A DNA stretch of 20,887 nucleotides, taken from a virus. Numbering within the stretch: position 1 is the stretch's first letter; each line of letters opens with the position of its first letter. The position numbers and the translations under genes are program-made. The notes under the pieces were generated by a model that worked only from the letters and a program-made list of their open reading frames with translations, did not search any database and was not told where the DNA came from. Below are positions 1-8,279 of the stretch, piece by piece. The stretch lies in IMG/VR virus record IMGVR_UViG_3300025435_000115, positions 1-20,887 of that record; one strand, 5' to 3'.

Positions 1-201
1 GCTGTAGTAGCAAATACAACTCTTAGCAACTTGACTGGTCCTGGTACATACCAAGACTTGACTATTGCAAGTCCGTATAACAGCAGTTCTGCTATTACTG
101 GTTTTACAACCCAAGCCTTATTCGTTAATGTGAACACTGGTAGCGGTAATGTCGCTAACACTGCAAGCATTATGGTTTATGGCGATGTAGTGAGTTTCTA
201 A
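1..201 (+). CDS. C-terminal end of an upstream structural protein (partial)
   Basis: An open frame enters from the left edge and ends at TAA 199-201, giving the last 66 residues. They are rich in Ser, Thr, Asn, Gly and Val with alternating hydrophobic residues and no charged helix, which looks like a beta-sandwich surface domain and ends GDVVSF. The next gene starts at the base after the stop, so the two are likely co-translated. The position just before a conserved small post-capsid protein suggests a capsid, decoration or other virion protein, but the N-terminal part that would decide this lies outside the window. The reading frame is secure; the function is not. Confidence 0.75.
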   Translation, partial: AVVANTTLSNLTGPGTYQDLTIASPYNSSSAITGFTTQALFVNVNTGSGNVANTASIMVYGDVVSF

Positions 202-540
202 ATGTCAAATGTCTTTGTAACCAACAATTCTGAGAAAAAACTAACTGACGGTTACGGTGGCGTCTTTTATGAGTTTAAAAAAGGCGAAACTGTAGAGATC
301 CCAGAGAATGTTGCTCGTCATATTTTTGGTTATGGAGATCCTGACAAAGAACCTTATTTGGCACGGTTAGGCTGGGTCATCTCCCGCAATGATTTGGACA
401 AGGGTTTAGAAATCCTTAGCCAATGGGAGATCTCTACCGAACCTCCTTCAAAGAACCAATCGTTATCCCCGTTGGTGGAAAGAGTACCCCTCCCCTCTGC
501 AAAGAAGGGTGGGGGAAAAGTCCTTAAGGCGGTAGCATGA
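202..540 (+). CDS. Conserved small phage protein, probably virion-associated
   Basis: 112 aa, starting directly after the preceding stop codon. The N-terminal 75 residues are compact and contain a Gly/Tyr segment (YGGVFYEFKKGETVEIP, residues 18-34), then HIFGYGDPDKEPYLARLGW (residues 40-58). I recognise this pattern from small conserved proteins encoded between capsid and connector genes of short-tailed and some long-tailed phages; their role is not known to me. The last 35 residues are a Pro/Ser/Lys-rich tail ending in a basic stretch (AKKGGGKVLKAVA) that is likely disordered. No signal peptide or membrane helix is visible. Its place in the cluster favours a head or connector accessory role, by inference only. 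Confidence 0.7.
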   Translation: MSNVFVTNNSEKKLTDGYGGVFYEFKKGETVEIPENVARHIFGYGDPDKEPYLARLGWVISRNDLDKGLEILSQWEISTEPPSKNQSLSPLVERVPLPSAKKGGGKVLKAVA

Positions 541-554
541 ACTATGGATCGTAA

Positions 555-1472
555 ATGGCAACCTTATCGAGCTACATCACCCAAGTTCGTAGATTGCTCC
601 ACGATGCTAATGGAAACTTTTACACTGACCAACAGTTAACAGATTACATTAACGAAGCACGGGAGCGAACAGTACGAGATACAGGCGCTTTGCGTGAAGT
701 AATCGTTACGCAAGTACCTTGTCAGGTCGCACCAACAGCTACAGTAAATGGCGCATCACCAGCTTACCCAACACAGTGGGTGGCTAATACTGCCGTCACT
801 TCTGGGCAGTTTGTATTTAGTAATATTTATATTTATCAATATGTTACGAGTGGTACTTCAGGATCTTCAGCTCCTCCCTACCCTCAAGCAACACAAAACA
901 ATTACAACAACTATCCTCCAAGCACACCCTTTGCAGACGGTACGGCTACCTTGCAATATGTCGGTAATGCAGAGAATATTTCGTATGCAGCACTGACTAA
1001 TTTAGTCGGGTCTAGCCCACTTACGCCTAGTTCTGGCAACACAATTTTAGATATTATCAATATCAACCTGTACTGGGGAAACACCCGTGTACCGCTTGAT
1101 TATTTACCCTGGTCAGATTTCAACGCTAGATTGCGTTTTTGGCAAAACTACATCGGCAGACCATTGTGCTTTAGCATTTATGGTCAAGGACAGATTTACA
1201 TAGGACCAGTACCCGATCAAGTCTATCAATTAGAGATTGATTGCGTGGTATTGCCTAATCCGTTGTCATTAGCTGCATCTACTACGACAGATACCATCAC
1301 CGATCCTTACTTTACCCCTGTGCAGTTCTATGCTGCCTACCTTGCTAAGTATTACGAGCAGAGTTTTGGTGAAGCAGAGATCTTCAAGCAGGAATATCAA
1401 AAACACGCTCAATCAGTACTGAATACGGTATTTACCCGTAGAGTACCTAGCGTTTACTCAACACCATACTAA
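555..1472 (+). CDS. Putative head-tail adaptor (connector) protein
   Basis: 305 aa. Residues 1-45 (LSSYITQVRRLLHD, then TDQQLTDYINEARERTVRDTG) form the helical opening typical of phage adaptor proteins of the P22 gp4 / tail tubular A kind, which form a ring below the portal. The C-terminal 55 residues (DPYFTPVQFYAAYLAKYYEQ onward) are again predicted helical. Between them lies a Tyr/Pro/Gly/Ser-rich, beta-looking segment of about 170 residues, making the protein longer than the 150-200 aa typical of the family. The start at 555 follows the previous stop by 14 nt with only a weak ribosome site. An earlier ATG at 544 is in another frame and hits a stop. A large protein with tail-hub character follows immediately. 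The adaptor assignment comes from the N-terminal pattern and gene order and is moderately secure. Confidence 0.6.
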   Translation: MATLSSYITQVRRLLHDANGNFYTDQQLTDYINEARERTVRDTGALREVIVTQVPCQVAPTATVNGASPAYPTQWVANTAVTSGQFVFSNIYIYQYVTSGTSGSSAPPYPQATQNNYNNYPPSTPFADGTATLQYVGNAENISYAALTNLVGSSPLTPSSGNTILDIININLYWGNTRVPLDYLPWSDFNARLRFWQNYIGRPLCFSIYGQGQIYIGPVPDQVYQLEIDCVVLPNPLSLAASTTTDTITDPYFTPVQFYAAYLAKYYEQSFGEAEIFKQEYQKHAQSVLNTVFTRRVPSVYSTPY

Positions 1473-1475
1473 GAC

Positions 1476-3476
1476 ATGGCTGCTGCGGAACAGAAAAAAT
1501 CGTATCAGGTCGTTAAGCAATTTAAGGGGCTTAACACTAAAGCTAACCGCACAGCGATTGATGAAACTGAGTTTTCATGGATTGAGAACATTCAGCCGAT
1601 TGGCTACGCTAACGCCAAGATTATTTCTAACAGCAATCCTGTCACAATTGCCAACGCTACCGTAACTTTTGCGAATACGGTCACTTATCTGACCTCCATG
1701 AACATAGGTCTAAATGACTATGTGATTGCTTTTCAGCAAGATGGATCGGCTCAGTACTATCGGATACAAGACAACAGTTTTGGCAATGTTGCTGTAGCTG
1801 GCACATTTAGCAATTCTGGTATTCAGGCTACCCAGTGGTACAACGACAGGATGTTGGTGATTGATCCCAATAAAGGGATGTTTTCATGGGATGGTAACAA
1901 TACTGTCACCATTGGTGCAGTCGGTGTCATCGCTGTCACAAACCCAGGATCAGGATATACCACAGCTCCTAGCGTAGTGATTTCAGGACCAGATCAAGCA
2001 GGTGGTGTTCAGGCTAATGCTACTGCATCCCTAGTATCTGGTGGCAACACAGTAGGATCAATTAACCTGGTAGTCGGTGGTACAGGCTACACCAACGCTG
2101 CAAACCTGACTGTGACACTTAATGGTGGCGGTGGTACGGGCGCTAAAGCAGTAGCTGGAATACAGACTTTTGCTACTGGCACTGTCACAATCAATGTTGT
2201 TGACGGTGGCGCTGGCTACATCAATTCCGCCAATACCGTTGTATCCATTACTGGTGGTGGCGGTACAAATGCTGCTGGTACTGCGGTTATTAGCGGTAAC
2301 ACCGTAACTCAAGTGGTCATGACTAACCCTGGTACTGGATACACCAATACAGCCAATTTAGTGGTCAGTATCTCTGGTGGCGGTGCAACAACTAATGCTG
2401 TGCTATCAGGCGTGGTTAATACGCAAACCAATAGCGCTATAGCGAGCTTCTCAGGGCGTGTTTGGGTGGCAACAGGGCGAACTGTCACCTACTCTGCTGC
2501 GGGTCAATACAGCGACTTTACAAGCGTTTCAGCGGGTGCTGTGACGCTAACGGACAGTACTTTACATGGCAACATTATTCAACTGCTTTCTGCTAACAAC
2601 TTTTTGTATATTTTTGGCGATGATTCCATCAATGTGTTTTCTGATGTGGTCGTTAATTCATCAGGGATAACCCTATTTACTAACACCAATGTGAGCGCAT
2701 CCGTTGGTTCTAAGCGCCCTAATGCCATTTTCCCGTACTTTCGTTCCGTTCTGTTTATGAACGATTATGGCGTGTACGCACTGGTCGGTTCTACCACTTC
2801 CAAGATTTCTGATGCCTTGGATGGCATTTTTCCTAATATTGACTTTGCTAGCCCTGTTTATGCTGGACAGGTGTTGATTAACAATATTTTGTGCGCTGCA
2901 TTTAATTTTAGATATTACGATGCTACTTTCACGCAAAGCTATCGTTATGTGCAAGCGGTGTTTTTCGAGAAAAAATGGTTTATCACTAGCCAAGGAAATG
3001 ATCTTGCCTACATGACTTATGTACCTGTCGGTGGGAAGCTGACGCTATTTGGTACACGATCTAACTCGTTATATCAGTTATATGCAAATAGCACTAGCAC
3101 GATTAGTAGCATTATACAAACTGCTTTGATGCCGATGAGTGATCCGATACGGACCAAGCAAGCAACAAAAGCAGCAATTGAAGCAACAAACAGTAACACC
3201 GCAGTCACTTTGACTGCAACAATTGATACAGAATCGGTATCTGAACCATTAAATGAACTGTCTAGTTTAATTTATTGGACCAATAATAATTTTGTAACGA
3301 TTGCCTGGATTAACAACGCAAGTGCCGTTGTAGGTTGGGATGCAAGTGGCTACCAACTCTTTAAGTCAGACGCTTCAAACTATGGAAAATACTTAGGACT
3401 TACAGTAACATCCAACAGTGCTGGCTTTATCTACAACGGCTTTGAATTTGAACATGAATTGAGAGTGAGGTTCTAA
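1476..3476 (+). CDS. Large tail-hub / DNA stabilisation-like protein with Gly-Tyr repeat insert
   Basis: 666 aa. The N-terminus (QFKGLNTKANRTAIDETEFSWIENI, about residues 14-38) resembles the opening of phage packaged-DNA stabilisation or tail-hub proteins, which cap the portal. After about residue 315 come beta-propeller-like strands (FSGRVWVATGRTVTY; GDDSINVFSD; FPYFRSVLFMNDYGVYAL; YRYVQAVFFEKKWFITSQG). Between residues about 148 and 315 there is an insert of four related beta repeats, each carrying GSGY, GTGY or GAGY followed by a Gly-rich run. No signal peptide or membrane helix is seen. It starts 3 nt after the adaptor-like gene and is followed by a fibre gene, which fits a tail-hub role. 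The virion assignment is firm in outline; the exact role is inferred. Confidence 0.6.
   Translation: MAAAEQKKSYQVVKQFKGLNTKANRTAIDETEFSWIENIQPIGYANAKIISNSNPVTIANATVTFANTVTYLTSMNIGLNDYVIAFQQDGSAQYYRIQDNSFGNVAVAGTFSNSGIQATQWYNDRMLVIDPNKGMFSWDGNNTVTIGAVGVIAVTNPGSGYTTAPSVVISGPDQAGGVQANATASLVSGGNTVGSINLVVGGTGYTNAANLTVTLNGGGGTGAKAVAGIQTFATGTVTINVVDGGAGYINSANTVVSITGGGGTNAAGTAVISGNTVTQVVMTNPGTGYTNTANLVVSISGGGATTNAVLSGVVNTQTNSAIASFSGRVWVATGRTVTYSAAGQYSDFTSVSAGAVTLTDSTLHGNIIQLLSANNFLYIFGDDSINVFSDVVVNSSGITLFTNTNVSASVGSKRPNAIFPYFRSVLFMNDYGVYALVGSTTSKISDALDGIFPNIDFASPVYAGQVLINNILCAAFNFRYYDATFTQSYRYVQAVFFEKKWFITSQGNDLAYMTYVPVGGKLTLFGTRSNSLYQLYANSTSTISSIIQTALMPMSDPIRTKQATKAAIEATNSNTAVTLTATIDTESVSEPLNELSSLIYWTNNNFVTIAWINNASAVVGWDASGYQLFKSDASNYGKYLGLTVTSNSAGFIYNGFEFEHELRVRF
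1920..2415 (+). repeat. Four tandem Gly-Tyr beta repeats within the tail-hub-like gene
   Basis: Four diverged copies of roughly 40 codons encode a shared pattern: two or three beta residues, an NPGSGY/GGTGY/GGAGY/NPGTGY turn, a TNAANL-like strand, then a Gly-rich run (GGGG). The copies begin near codons 150, 194, 237 and 280 of the 666-aa gene. Similar repeats occur in many phage structural proteins and are thought to form exposed beta domains. DNA identity between copies is moderate, so the duplication is not recent. Confidence 0.65.
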
Positions 3477-3477
3477 C

Positions 3478-4797
3478 ATGGGTGTACCCTATACATTCGC
3501 ATCGGCAACAAATTCGATACCCTTATCGCAACTAGATGCCAACTTTAATACCCCAGTTACTATCGGTAGTACTACCGTAGGATTAGGGAATACCACTACT
3601 ACTTTAGCGGGTTTGGCTAATGTCAGCACAACTGCTTTAACAGTTACCAATGACGCTTCTATATCAGGTCTTACTGTTGGTAAGGGTGGTGGTTCTTCTG
3701 CTGCAACTGTTGTTGGTAGTGGTGCTGCTGCTGCTTCTAATGCAAGCGGAACTCCAACAGCTTTTGGTTATAAAGCATTAGCTGTTGATGTTAGCGGTGG
3801 TTTAAATTCTGCTTTTGGTTACCAAGCATTAACTGCAAATACAACAGGCACAGATAATACAGCTATTGGCTCTTATAATGCTTTAAGAAGCAACACATCT
3901 GGAACGGCTAATATTGCTATTGGTCGTGAAGCACTTCAAGCAAACACCACTGCCTCTAACAACACAGCAGTAGGTTATCAAGCTGGATATAGTCAATCTA
4001 CAAACCCATACAACACTTATATTGGCAGACAAGCTGGATATTCTTCAACTGGTTCAGATTGCACTTTTGTAGGTAACGGCTCTGGTTATTACACAACTGG
4101 TTCATTCAATACCTTAATTGGTGATAGTGCTGGTTTCCAAATTACTTCTGGTGCAAAAAACACAGTATTGGGTTGTTTTCCAGGAAATCAAGGCGGTCTA
4201 GACATCCGTACAGCAAGTAACTACATTGTGTTATCTGATGGTGATGGTAATCCTAGAGGTGTGTTTGATTCTAGTGGTAATTTAATTGTTGGTGGTACTT
4301 ACTATTTTGGAGGAAAAATAACATCTGTTACTCCTGCATCTTATACAGAATCTAATTACAGGTCAGATTCCGCAACAGCAGCTGGAACAACTTGGAAACA
4401 TTTTTATGGAACTAGTGGTTCTAATGCAGTAGCAAATATTAATATTTTTGGTAATGGCAATATTCAAAATGCTAATAATAGTTATGGTGCTATTTCCGAT
4501 ATTTCATTAAAAGAAAATATTGTTGATGCAACTCCAAAACTTGAAGATTTATGTAAAGTTAAAATTCGTCAATATAATCTTAAATCAGATGAAACTAAAT
4601 CAAAACAAATTGGGGTTATTGCACAAGAATTAGAAGAAGTTTTTTCTGGAATGATTGAAAAGGATAATGATGGTATTAAAGGCGTCAAATATTCTGTTTT
4701 TGTGCCAATGCTCATTAAAGCAATCCAAGAACTTAACACCTTAGTAACAACCCAAGCAGCGCAAATCGCCGCATTACAAGCTAAAGTAGGAGCATAA
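3478..4797 (+). CDS. Trimeric tail fibre with C-terminal S74 autoprocessing chaperone
   Basis: 439 aa. Residues about 95-230 are YadA-head-like repeats (for example NTAIGSYNAL, NIAIGREALQ, NTAVGYQAGY, NTYIGRQAGY), the left-handed beta-roll pattern of trimeric adhesins and fibres. Residues about 340-439 are an intramolecular chaperone of the Peptidase_S74 family: SDISLKENI, then KIRQYN, QIGVIAQELEEVF and a final coiled coil (AIQELNTLVTTQAAQIAAL). Ser340 and Lys345 sit five residues apart, the spacing of the catalytic pair in endosialidase tailspikes, where the chaperone cuts itself off just before the serine after trimer folding. I therefore expect cleavage before Ser340. The gene follows the hub-like gene by one base. 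Its 3' quarter is much more AT-rich than the rest of the window, suggesting a swapped tip. It is likely a receptor-binding fibre; the S74 call is strong. Confidence 0.88.
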   Translation: MGVPYTFASATNSIPLSQLDANFNTPVTIGSTTVGLGNTTTTLAGLANVSTTALTVTNDASISGLTVGKGGGSSAATVVGSGAAAASNASGTPTAFGYKALAVDVSGGLNSAFGYQALTANTTGTDNTAIGSYNALRSNTSGTANIAIGREALQANTTASNNTAVGYQAGYSQSTNPYNTYIGRQAGYSSTGSDCTFVGNGSGYYTTGSFNTLIGDSAGFQITSGAKNTVLGCFPGNQGGLDIRTASNYIVLSDGDGNPRGVFDSSGNLIVGGTYYFGGKITSVTPASYTESNYRSDSATAAGTTWKHFYGTSGSNAVANINIFGNGNIQNANNSYGAISDISLKENIVDATPKLEDLCKVKIRQYNLKSDETKSKQIGVIAQELEEVFSGMIEKDNDGIKGVKYSVFVPMLIKAIQELNTLVTTQAAQIAALQAKVGA

Positions 4798-4799
4798 AA

Positions 4800-4847
4800 A
4801 TGGAATTAACTAAAGAAGAACAAGTAGCACAAGACTATAAAGCATAA
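4800..4847 (+). pseudogene. 15-codon ORF resembling the N-terminus of the downstream 76-aa protein; possible remnant
   Basis: A short ORF, ATG 4800 to TAA 4845-4847, encodes MELTKEEQVAQDYKA. It starts 2 nt after the fibre stop and its stop overlaps the ATG of the endonuclease gene (TAATG). The peptide aligns without gaps to residues 4-18 of the 76-aa protein at 5509 (ITELTPAQQVQKDYVSA): E, L, T, Q, V, D and Y match in register. The simplest reading is the beginning of an ancestral gene truncated when the endonuclease gene arrived. Alternatives are a diverged duplication or a translation-coupling leader peptide. The ORF is certain as sequence; its origin is inferred. Confidence 0.55.
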
Positions 4848-5512
4848 TGCTCTATATTTACGAACATATCCGCCCTGATACCAATGCCATCTTTTATGTT
4901 GGCAAGGGTACTGACAAGCGTATGCACTCCAAGCACCGCAGAAATGCCCATTGGAATAACATTGTGCGTAAAGCTGGCGGATTTACTGTTCGTGAAGTAT
5001 GTAGGCATGAAGATGAAGAATTGCTGTTTTTGGCAGAACAAGAACGGATTGACCAGTTAAAGCGTTTAGGTATTAAGTTAGCCAATAAGACGGATGGTGG
5101 CGAAGGTCCAAGCGGTTATCGCCATACAGAAGAAACTAAGCGTAAGATTGCTGAATTACAGACAGGTGAAAAGCATTGGAGATTTGGAAAGCAAGCTACT
5201 GAAGAAGAAATAGCAAAATTAAAATATGCTAGGTCTAAATTAGTTTTTACTCCTGAAATTCGTAAGAAAATTTCTGATGCTGGAAAAGGTGTACCAAACA
5301 GCCCTGAACACAGAGCCAATATATCTAAAGCAAAGCAAAATGGCGGTCATCACATGGCTTTAACTGTGGAATATGATGGCAAAAGATTTGATTGTATTAA
5401 AGCATTATGCGTTTATTTGAATAAATCACACGGAACTGTAAATGGATGGATTAGAAATAATCCTGAAAAATATGGTATTACTGTTATTGGTAGAACAAAG
5501 GACTTGAAATGA
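4847..5512 (+). CDS. GIY-YIG homing-type endonuclease with NUMOD3 motifs
   Basis: 221 aa. The GIY-YIG nuclease domain spans about residues 1-88: YIY at 3-5, YVGKG at 17-21, an Arg at 25, the candidate catalytic Glu64 in AEQERIDQL and Asn80 in LANKTDGGEG, which match the tyrosines, Arg, Glu and Asn of the family. Residues about 89-125 and 132-163 carry NUMOD3-like DNA-binding motifs (SGYRHTEETKRKIAE; SPEHRANISKAK), and residues about 175-205 look like a NUMOD1/IENR-type helix-turn-helix (FDCIKALCVYLNKSHGTVNGW). This is the layout of free-standing mobile nucleases that cut an allele lacking them and spread by repair. The start overlaps the stop of the 15-codon ORF, and the end overlaps the next gene by 4 nt. 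All catalytic positions look intact. GC is higher in the nuclease half (about 43% by hand count) than in the DNA-binding half (about 33%). Confidence 0.9.
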   Translation: MLYIYEHIRPDTNAIFYVGKGTDKRMHSKHRRNAHWNNIVRKAGGFTVREVCRHEDEELLFLAEQERIDQLKRLGIKLANKTDGGEGPSGYRHTEETKRKIAELQTGEKHWRFGKQATEEEIAKLKYARSKLVFTPEIRKKISDAGKGVPNSPEHRANISKAKQNGGHHMALTVEYDGKRFDCIKALCVYLNKSHGTVNGWIRNNPEKYGITVIGRTKDLK

Positions 5513-5739
5513 CAACTATTACTGAATTAACTCCTGCACAGCAGGTTCAAAAAGATTATGTTTCAGCTATGGATTCGGTCAATCTTATCAATGCAGGAAA
5601 ACCTGCTGATATGACTGACGAAGATTGGGCTGATACAGTTAAGCGCAATAAAGAGCATTTAGAGATTCAAATTGCTAAAGGTTCTGAGTATTATGGTTCT
5701 AATGATTTAACACCTTTTGAAGAAGCTATTGCTAAGTAA
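5509..5739 (+). CDS. Small conserved fibre-adjacent phage protein, unknown function
   Basis: 76 aa, starting at an ATGA overlap with the endonuclease gene. It is acidic and predicted helical, with a core INAGKPADMTDEDWADTVKR followed by NKEHLEIQIAKG. I recognise DWADT(V)xRNxEHLxI as a recurring pattern in short proteins encoded just after tail-fibre genes, whose function I do not know; an accessory or chaperone role near the fibre is possible. Its first 18 residues resemble the 15-codon ORF at 4800, so the endonuclease gene appears to lie between a 5' remnant and this intact copy. No signal peptide or membrane helix. Confidence 0.7.
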   Translation: MTTITELTPAQQVQKDYVSAMDSVNLINAGKPADMTDEDWADTVKRNKEHLEIQIAKGSEYYGSNDLTPFEEAIAK

Positions 5740-5765
5740 TTTTTAACAACCGTAAGGGGATATAA

Positions 5766-5939
5766 ATGGAAGATGTAACAATTAAACTGGAATTGTCTGT
5801 TAACGAAGTAAACTACATTTTGCAAATGTTAGGTGAATTACCGACCAAAACAGGTGCATGGAATTTGTTAGCAAACATTAAGAATCAGGCAGATCCACAA
5901 GTACCTGCACCAGAACAAAAGGAAGAAACCGTACAATGA
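5766..5939 (+). CDS. 57-aa conserved phage protein
   Basis: ATG 5766 to TGA 5937-5939 encodes 57 residues. A strong ribosome site, AAGGGGA at 5754-5760, lies just upstream. The stop overlaps the next ATG (5936). The protein opens MEDVTIKLELSVNEVNYILQ and continues MLGELPTKTGAWNLLANI, a short beta strand then two helices, followed by a Pro/Gln/Glu-rich tail. The core (a helix, LGELP, then a helix ending in xxNQA) is a pattern I associate with small proteins common in tailed phages; the function is unknown. Strong initiation signal and tight packing make it very probably real. Confidence 0.75.
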   Translation: MEDVTIKLELSVNEVNYILQMLGELPTKTGAWNLLANIKNQADPQVPAPEQKEETVQ

Positions 5940-6286
5940 GCGTATCCGCAGCCTTCACTCCGTTAGGTAACACCGTAGTGCTTACGGCTGCTACCTCAGC
6001 GCCCACAGCCGTTCAAGTCAACTCGAATAGTGCTTTTGGGGGTAATCAGTACCGCATCATCAACGCATCCACTACTCAGGGATGTTTTCTTTCGTATGCT
6101 CAAACCCAATCGGTAGCGCAGTCTAATTGCGTTATTCCTACAGGTTCAGGCGCAAACAGTACAACGACTTTGTACATTTTGCCTAATACGGATGAAATTA
6201 TTACTTTTGTACCTAATGCGTGGTTTACCGCTATTACCGCAGCAAATTCAGCAACTTTGTACATAACTAACGGTGATGGGATGTAA
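5936..6286 (+). CDS. 116-aa beta-rich virion-type protein, paralogue of the gene at 14461
   Basis: 116 aa, with the start overlapping the preceding stop (ATGA). It is composed of short beta segments with many Thr, Ala, Ser and Asn residues ([51 protein letters not shown]). The gene at 14461 encodes another protein of 116 aa that aligns along its whole length: AF.P.G.TV near the N-terminus, a central Pro-x-Asn-x2-Tyr-like turn and the ending A(T/S)(L/V)YIT.G(D/E)G(L/M). The fold looks like a small beta-sandwich. Lying next to the second fibre gene, it may be a virion decoration or fibre-associated protein, but no motif gives a specific function. Confidence 0.7.
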   Translation: MSVSAAFTPLGNTVVLTAATSAPTAVQVNSNSAFGGNQYRIINASTTQGCFLSYAQTQSVAQSNCVIPTGSGANSTTTLYILPNTDEIITFVPNAWFTAITAANSATLYITNGDGM

Positions 6287-8277
6287 TGCTTAAAGTATCT
6301 GGCAACTTTGCGGGATCGTTAACTTATCAGAGTACTTGGAACGCAAGTACCAATAATCCTTTTCTGCAAAGCTCTGTTGGAACTAAAGGTTTTTACTATG
6401 TTGTATCCGTTGCTGGAAATACCAACCTTAATGGCATCACCACTTGGAATGTGGGTGACTGGGCGGTATTTGACGGCAATGTTTGGGAAAAAGTAGATAA
6501 CAATAATGCGGTCACTTCTGTCAACGGACAGACAGGCGCAGTCGTTTTAACAGCAGCTAGTTTAGGCGCAGCAAACAACAGCACCTATATTTTGGCTGGT
6601 ACAGGGCTATCGGGTGGCGGAAACCTCACAGCTAATGTAACATTAAACAATGCTGGCGTTCTTACATTTAACACCCGTACAGGGAATATTTCTCTTACTA
6701 GCTCTGATGTCACCACTGCTCTTGGATACACCCCAGGATCGGGGAACGGCACTGTTACTAGCGTTGCTACTGGCACTGGTCTAAGTGGCGGACCAATCAC
6801 ATCTTCAGGCACGATTAGCCTAGCCAATACTGCGGTCACTGCGGGAACTTATGGTAACGCCACAATCAATGGCGTATTTACAGTAGATGCACAAGGGAGA
6901 ATCACAAGTGCAAGCAATGTTACGATTAGTGGCACTACTCCTGGTGGCACTGCTGGTGGGGATCTTACTGGTACTTATCCTAATCCCAGCCTTAATACTT
7001 CAGGCGTTGTCGCTGGCACATACGGGTCTGCAACATCATCTCCTCAAATTGCTGTAGATGCCAAAGGTCGGATTACCTCCGCTTCCAATGTCACCATTAC
7101 AGGAGTTTCCCCTGGCGGTACAGCTGGTGGTGATTTAACAGGTTCTTACCCTAACCCTACTTTAAATACGAGTGGTGTTACGGCAGGAATTTACGGTAAT
7201 GCTTCACAAGTATCTCAAGTCACTTTTGACGCTAAAGGCAGAGCAACCTCCGCAGCCAATGTCGCAATCGCTATAGGGGTGGCTTCCGTATCAGGCGCAG
7301 TATCTAATACAACTTATGTACTGGCAGGATCAGGATTATCAGGCGGTGGCGCACTGACAGGCAATGTCAGCTTAAGTGTGTCTGCAAACACCGTAAACCA
7401 AAATGTCACTGTACAGAATAATGGCGTAACCGTTGGATCAGAACCAGCAATTAACTTTATTCCTGGGTCTAACATTACCATTACTACAGCTAACAGCCCT
7501 AGCACTGGTCAAGCGAATGTGACTTTTGCAGTCAGCGGTCTTGGAACGATGGCAGGACAAAATGCCAATTCTGTATCAATTACTGGTGGAACAATCAATG
7601 GTGTAGCACTGACTTTAGACACCATTCAAAATACTCCAATTGGTACAACTACTCCCGCTGCTGGAGTATTTACATCATTATCTGCTGCCAATGTTACGGC
7701 AACCCAATCTATTACTGGATCTTCCAATATTGGTGCATTTAGCTACGGAACTCTTGCTTACACCGATACCAGCATATTGGCTTCGTTTACATCCAGCACC
7801 AACAACTACAACCAGATACTTTTGCAAAATACTAATGCTGGATCTAGCGCATCAACAGACTATGTAGTTAGCAACGACAAGGGTACGGCAAGCACTTTCT
7901 ACGGTGACTATGGCATGAACAGCTCCACATTTGCTGGATCTGGTTCAATGAATTTGCCTAACGCTGTTTATCTGCAATCTTCAAATTCAGATTTAACTCT
8001 AGGCACTTTGTCAGCTAATGCAGTCCATATTGTTGTCAATAACGGAGCTACCGATGCTCTTACCGTAAACTCAAACAACAGCGTCACAATTCCTACAGTC
8101 ATTACTGGAAACGCAGTCATTACTGGTGGTACGGTTAATGTGCAAACAACAAACCATACCGCTACCACTGCGGGTAACGCCACTTATGCAACCTCCAGCT
8201 TATTGCTCGTTCCCGCTGGATTTTTTCAATTTGACCTTAACGGCACAGTGGTAAAAGTGCCATATTATGCGGTGTGA
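6286..8277 (+). CDS. Second tail fibre, repeat-built
   Basis: 663 aa, starting on the last base of the preceding stop. Residues about 1-70 are a module common in phage fibres ([47 protein letters not shown]), followed by [13 protein letters not shown]. Three GxGLSGG units (near residues 106, 165 and 346) and three 57-residue repeats containing [15 protein letters not shown] and [14 protein letters not shown] build the shaft. The C-terminal 200 residues are Ser/Asn/Thr-rich with a Gly-rich tip-like part and end VKVPYYAV. No S74 chaperone or known enzymatic domain is visible. The gene probably encodes a fibre distinct from the S74 one at 3478, so the virion may carry two kinds of appendage. Fibre class is strong, receptor unknown. 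Confidence 0.8.
   Translation: MLKVSGNFAGSLTYQSTWNASTNNPFLQSSVGTKGFYYVVSVAGNTNLNGITTWNVGDWAVFDGNVWEKVDNNNAVTSVNGQTGAVVLTAASLGAANNSTYILAGTGLSGGGNLTANVTLNNAGVLTFNTRTGNISLTSSDVTTALGYTPGSGNGTVTSVATGTGLSGGPITSSGTISLANTAVTAGTYGNATINGVFTVDAQGRITSASNVTISGTTPGGTAGGDLTGTYPNPSLNTSGVVAGTYGSATSSPQIAVDAKGRITSASNVTITGVSPGGTAGGDLTGSYPNPTLNTSGVTAGIYGNASQVSQVTFDAKGRATSAANVAIAIGVASVSGAVSNTTYVLAGSGLSGGGALTGNVSLSVSANTVNQNVTVQNNGVTVGSEPAINFIPGSNITITTANSPSTGQANVTFAVSGLGTMAGQNANSVSITGGTINGVALTLDTIQNTPIGTTTPAAGVFTSLSAANVTATQSITGSSNIGAFSYGTLAYTDTSILASFTSSTNNYNQILLQNTNAGSSASTDYVVSNDKGTASTFYGDYGMNSSTFAGSGSMNLPNAVYLQSSNSDLTLGTLSANAVHIVVNNGATDALTVNSNNSVTIPTVITGNAVITGGTVNVQTTNHTATTAGNATYATSSLLLVPAGFFQFDLNGTVVKVPYYAV
6841..7270 (+). 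repeat. Tandem 171-nt (57-codon) repeats in the second fibre gene
   Basis: The segment encoding AGTYGNA / AGTYGSA / AGIYGNA begins at 6841, 7012 and 7183, exactly 171 nt apart each time. The [11 protein letters not shown] segment occurs at 6940 and 7111, also 171 nt apart. The period of exactly 57 codons over three copies, the first lacking its opening part, shows internal duplication without later indels. Synonymous sites differ widely, so the copies are old or under selection against recombination. Confidence 0.8.
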
Positions 8278-8279
8278 CA

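Noticed and set aside
3478-4797. Diversity-generating retroelement target in the fibre gene
   Set aside because: No reverse transcriptase or template repeat is present in the window, and the fibre end is an S74 chaperone rather than a C-type lectin fold.
6585-6839. 84-aa minus-strand ORF rich in Val and Pro
   Set aside because: It mirrors the Gly/Thr-rich repeats of the second fibre gene, which readily create open antisense frames.
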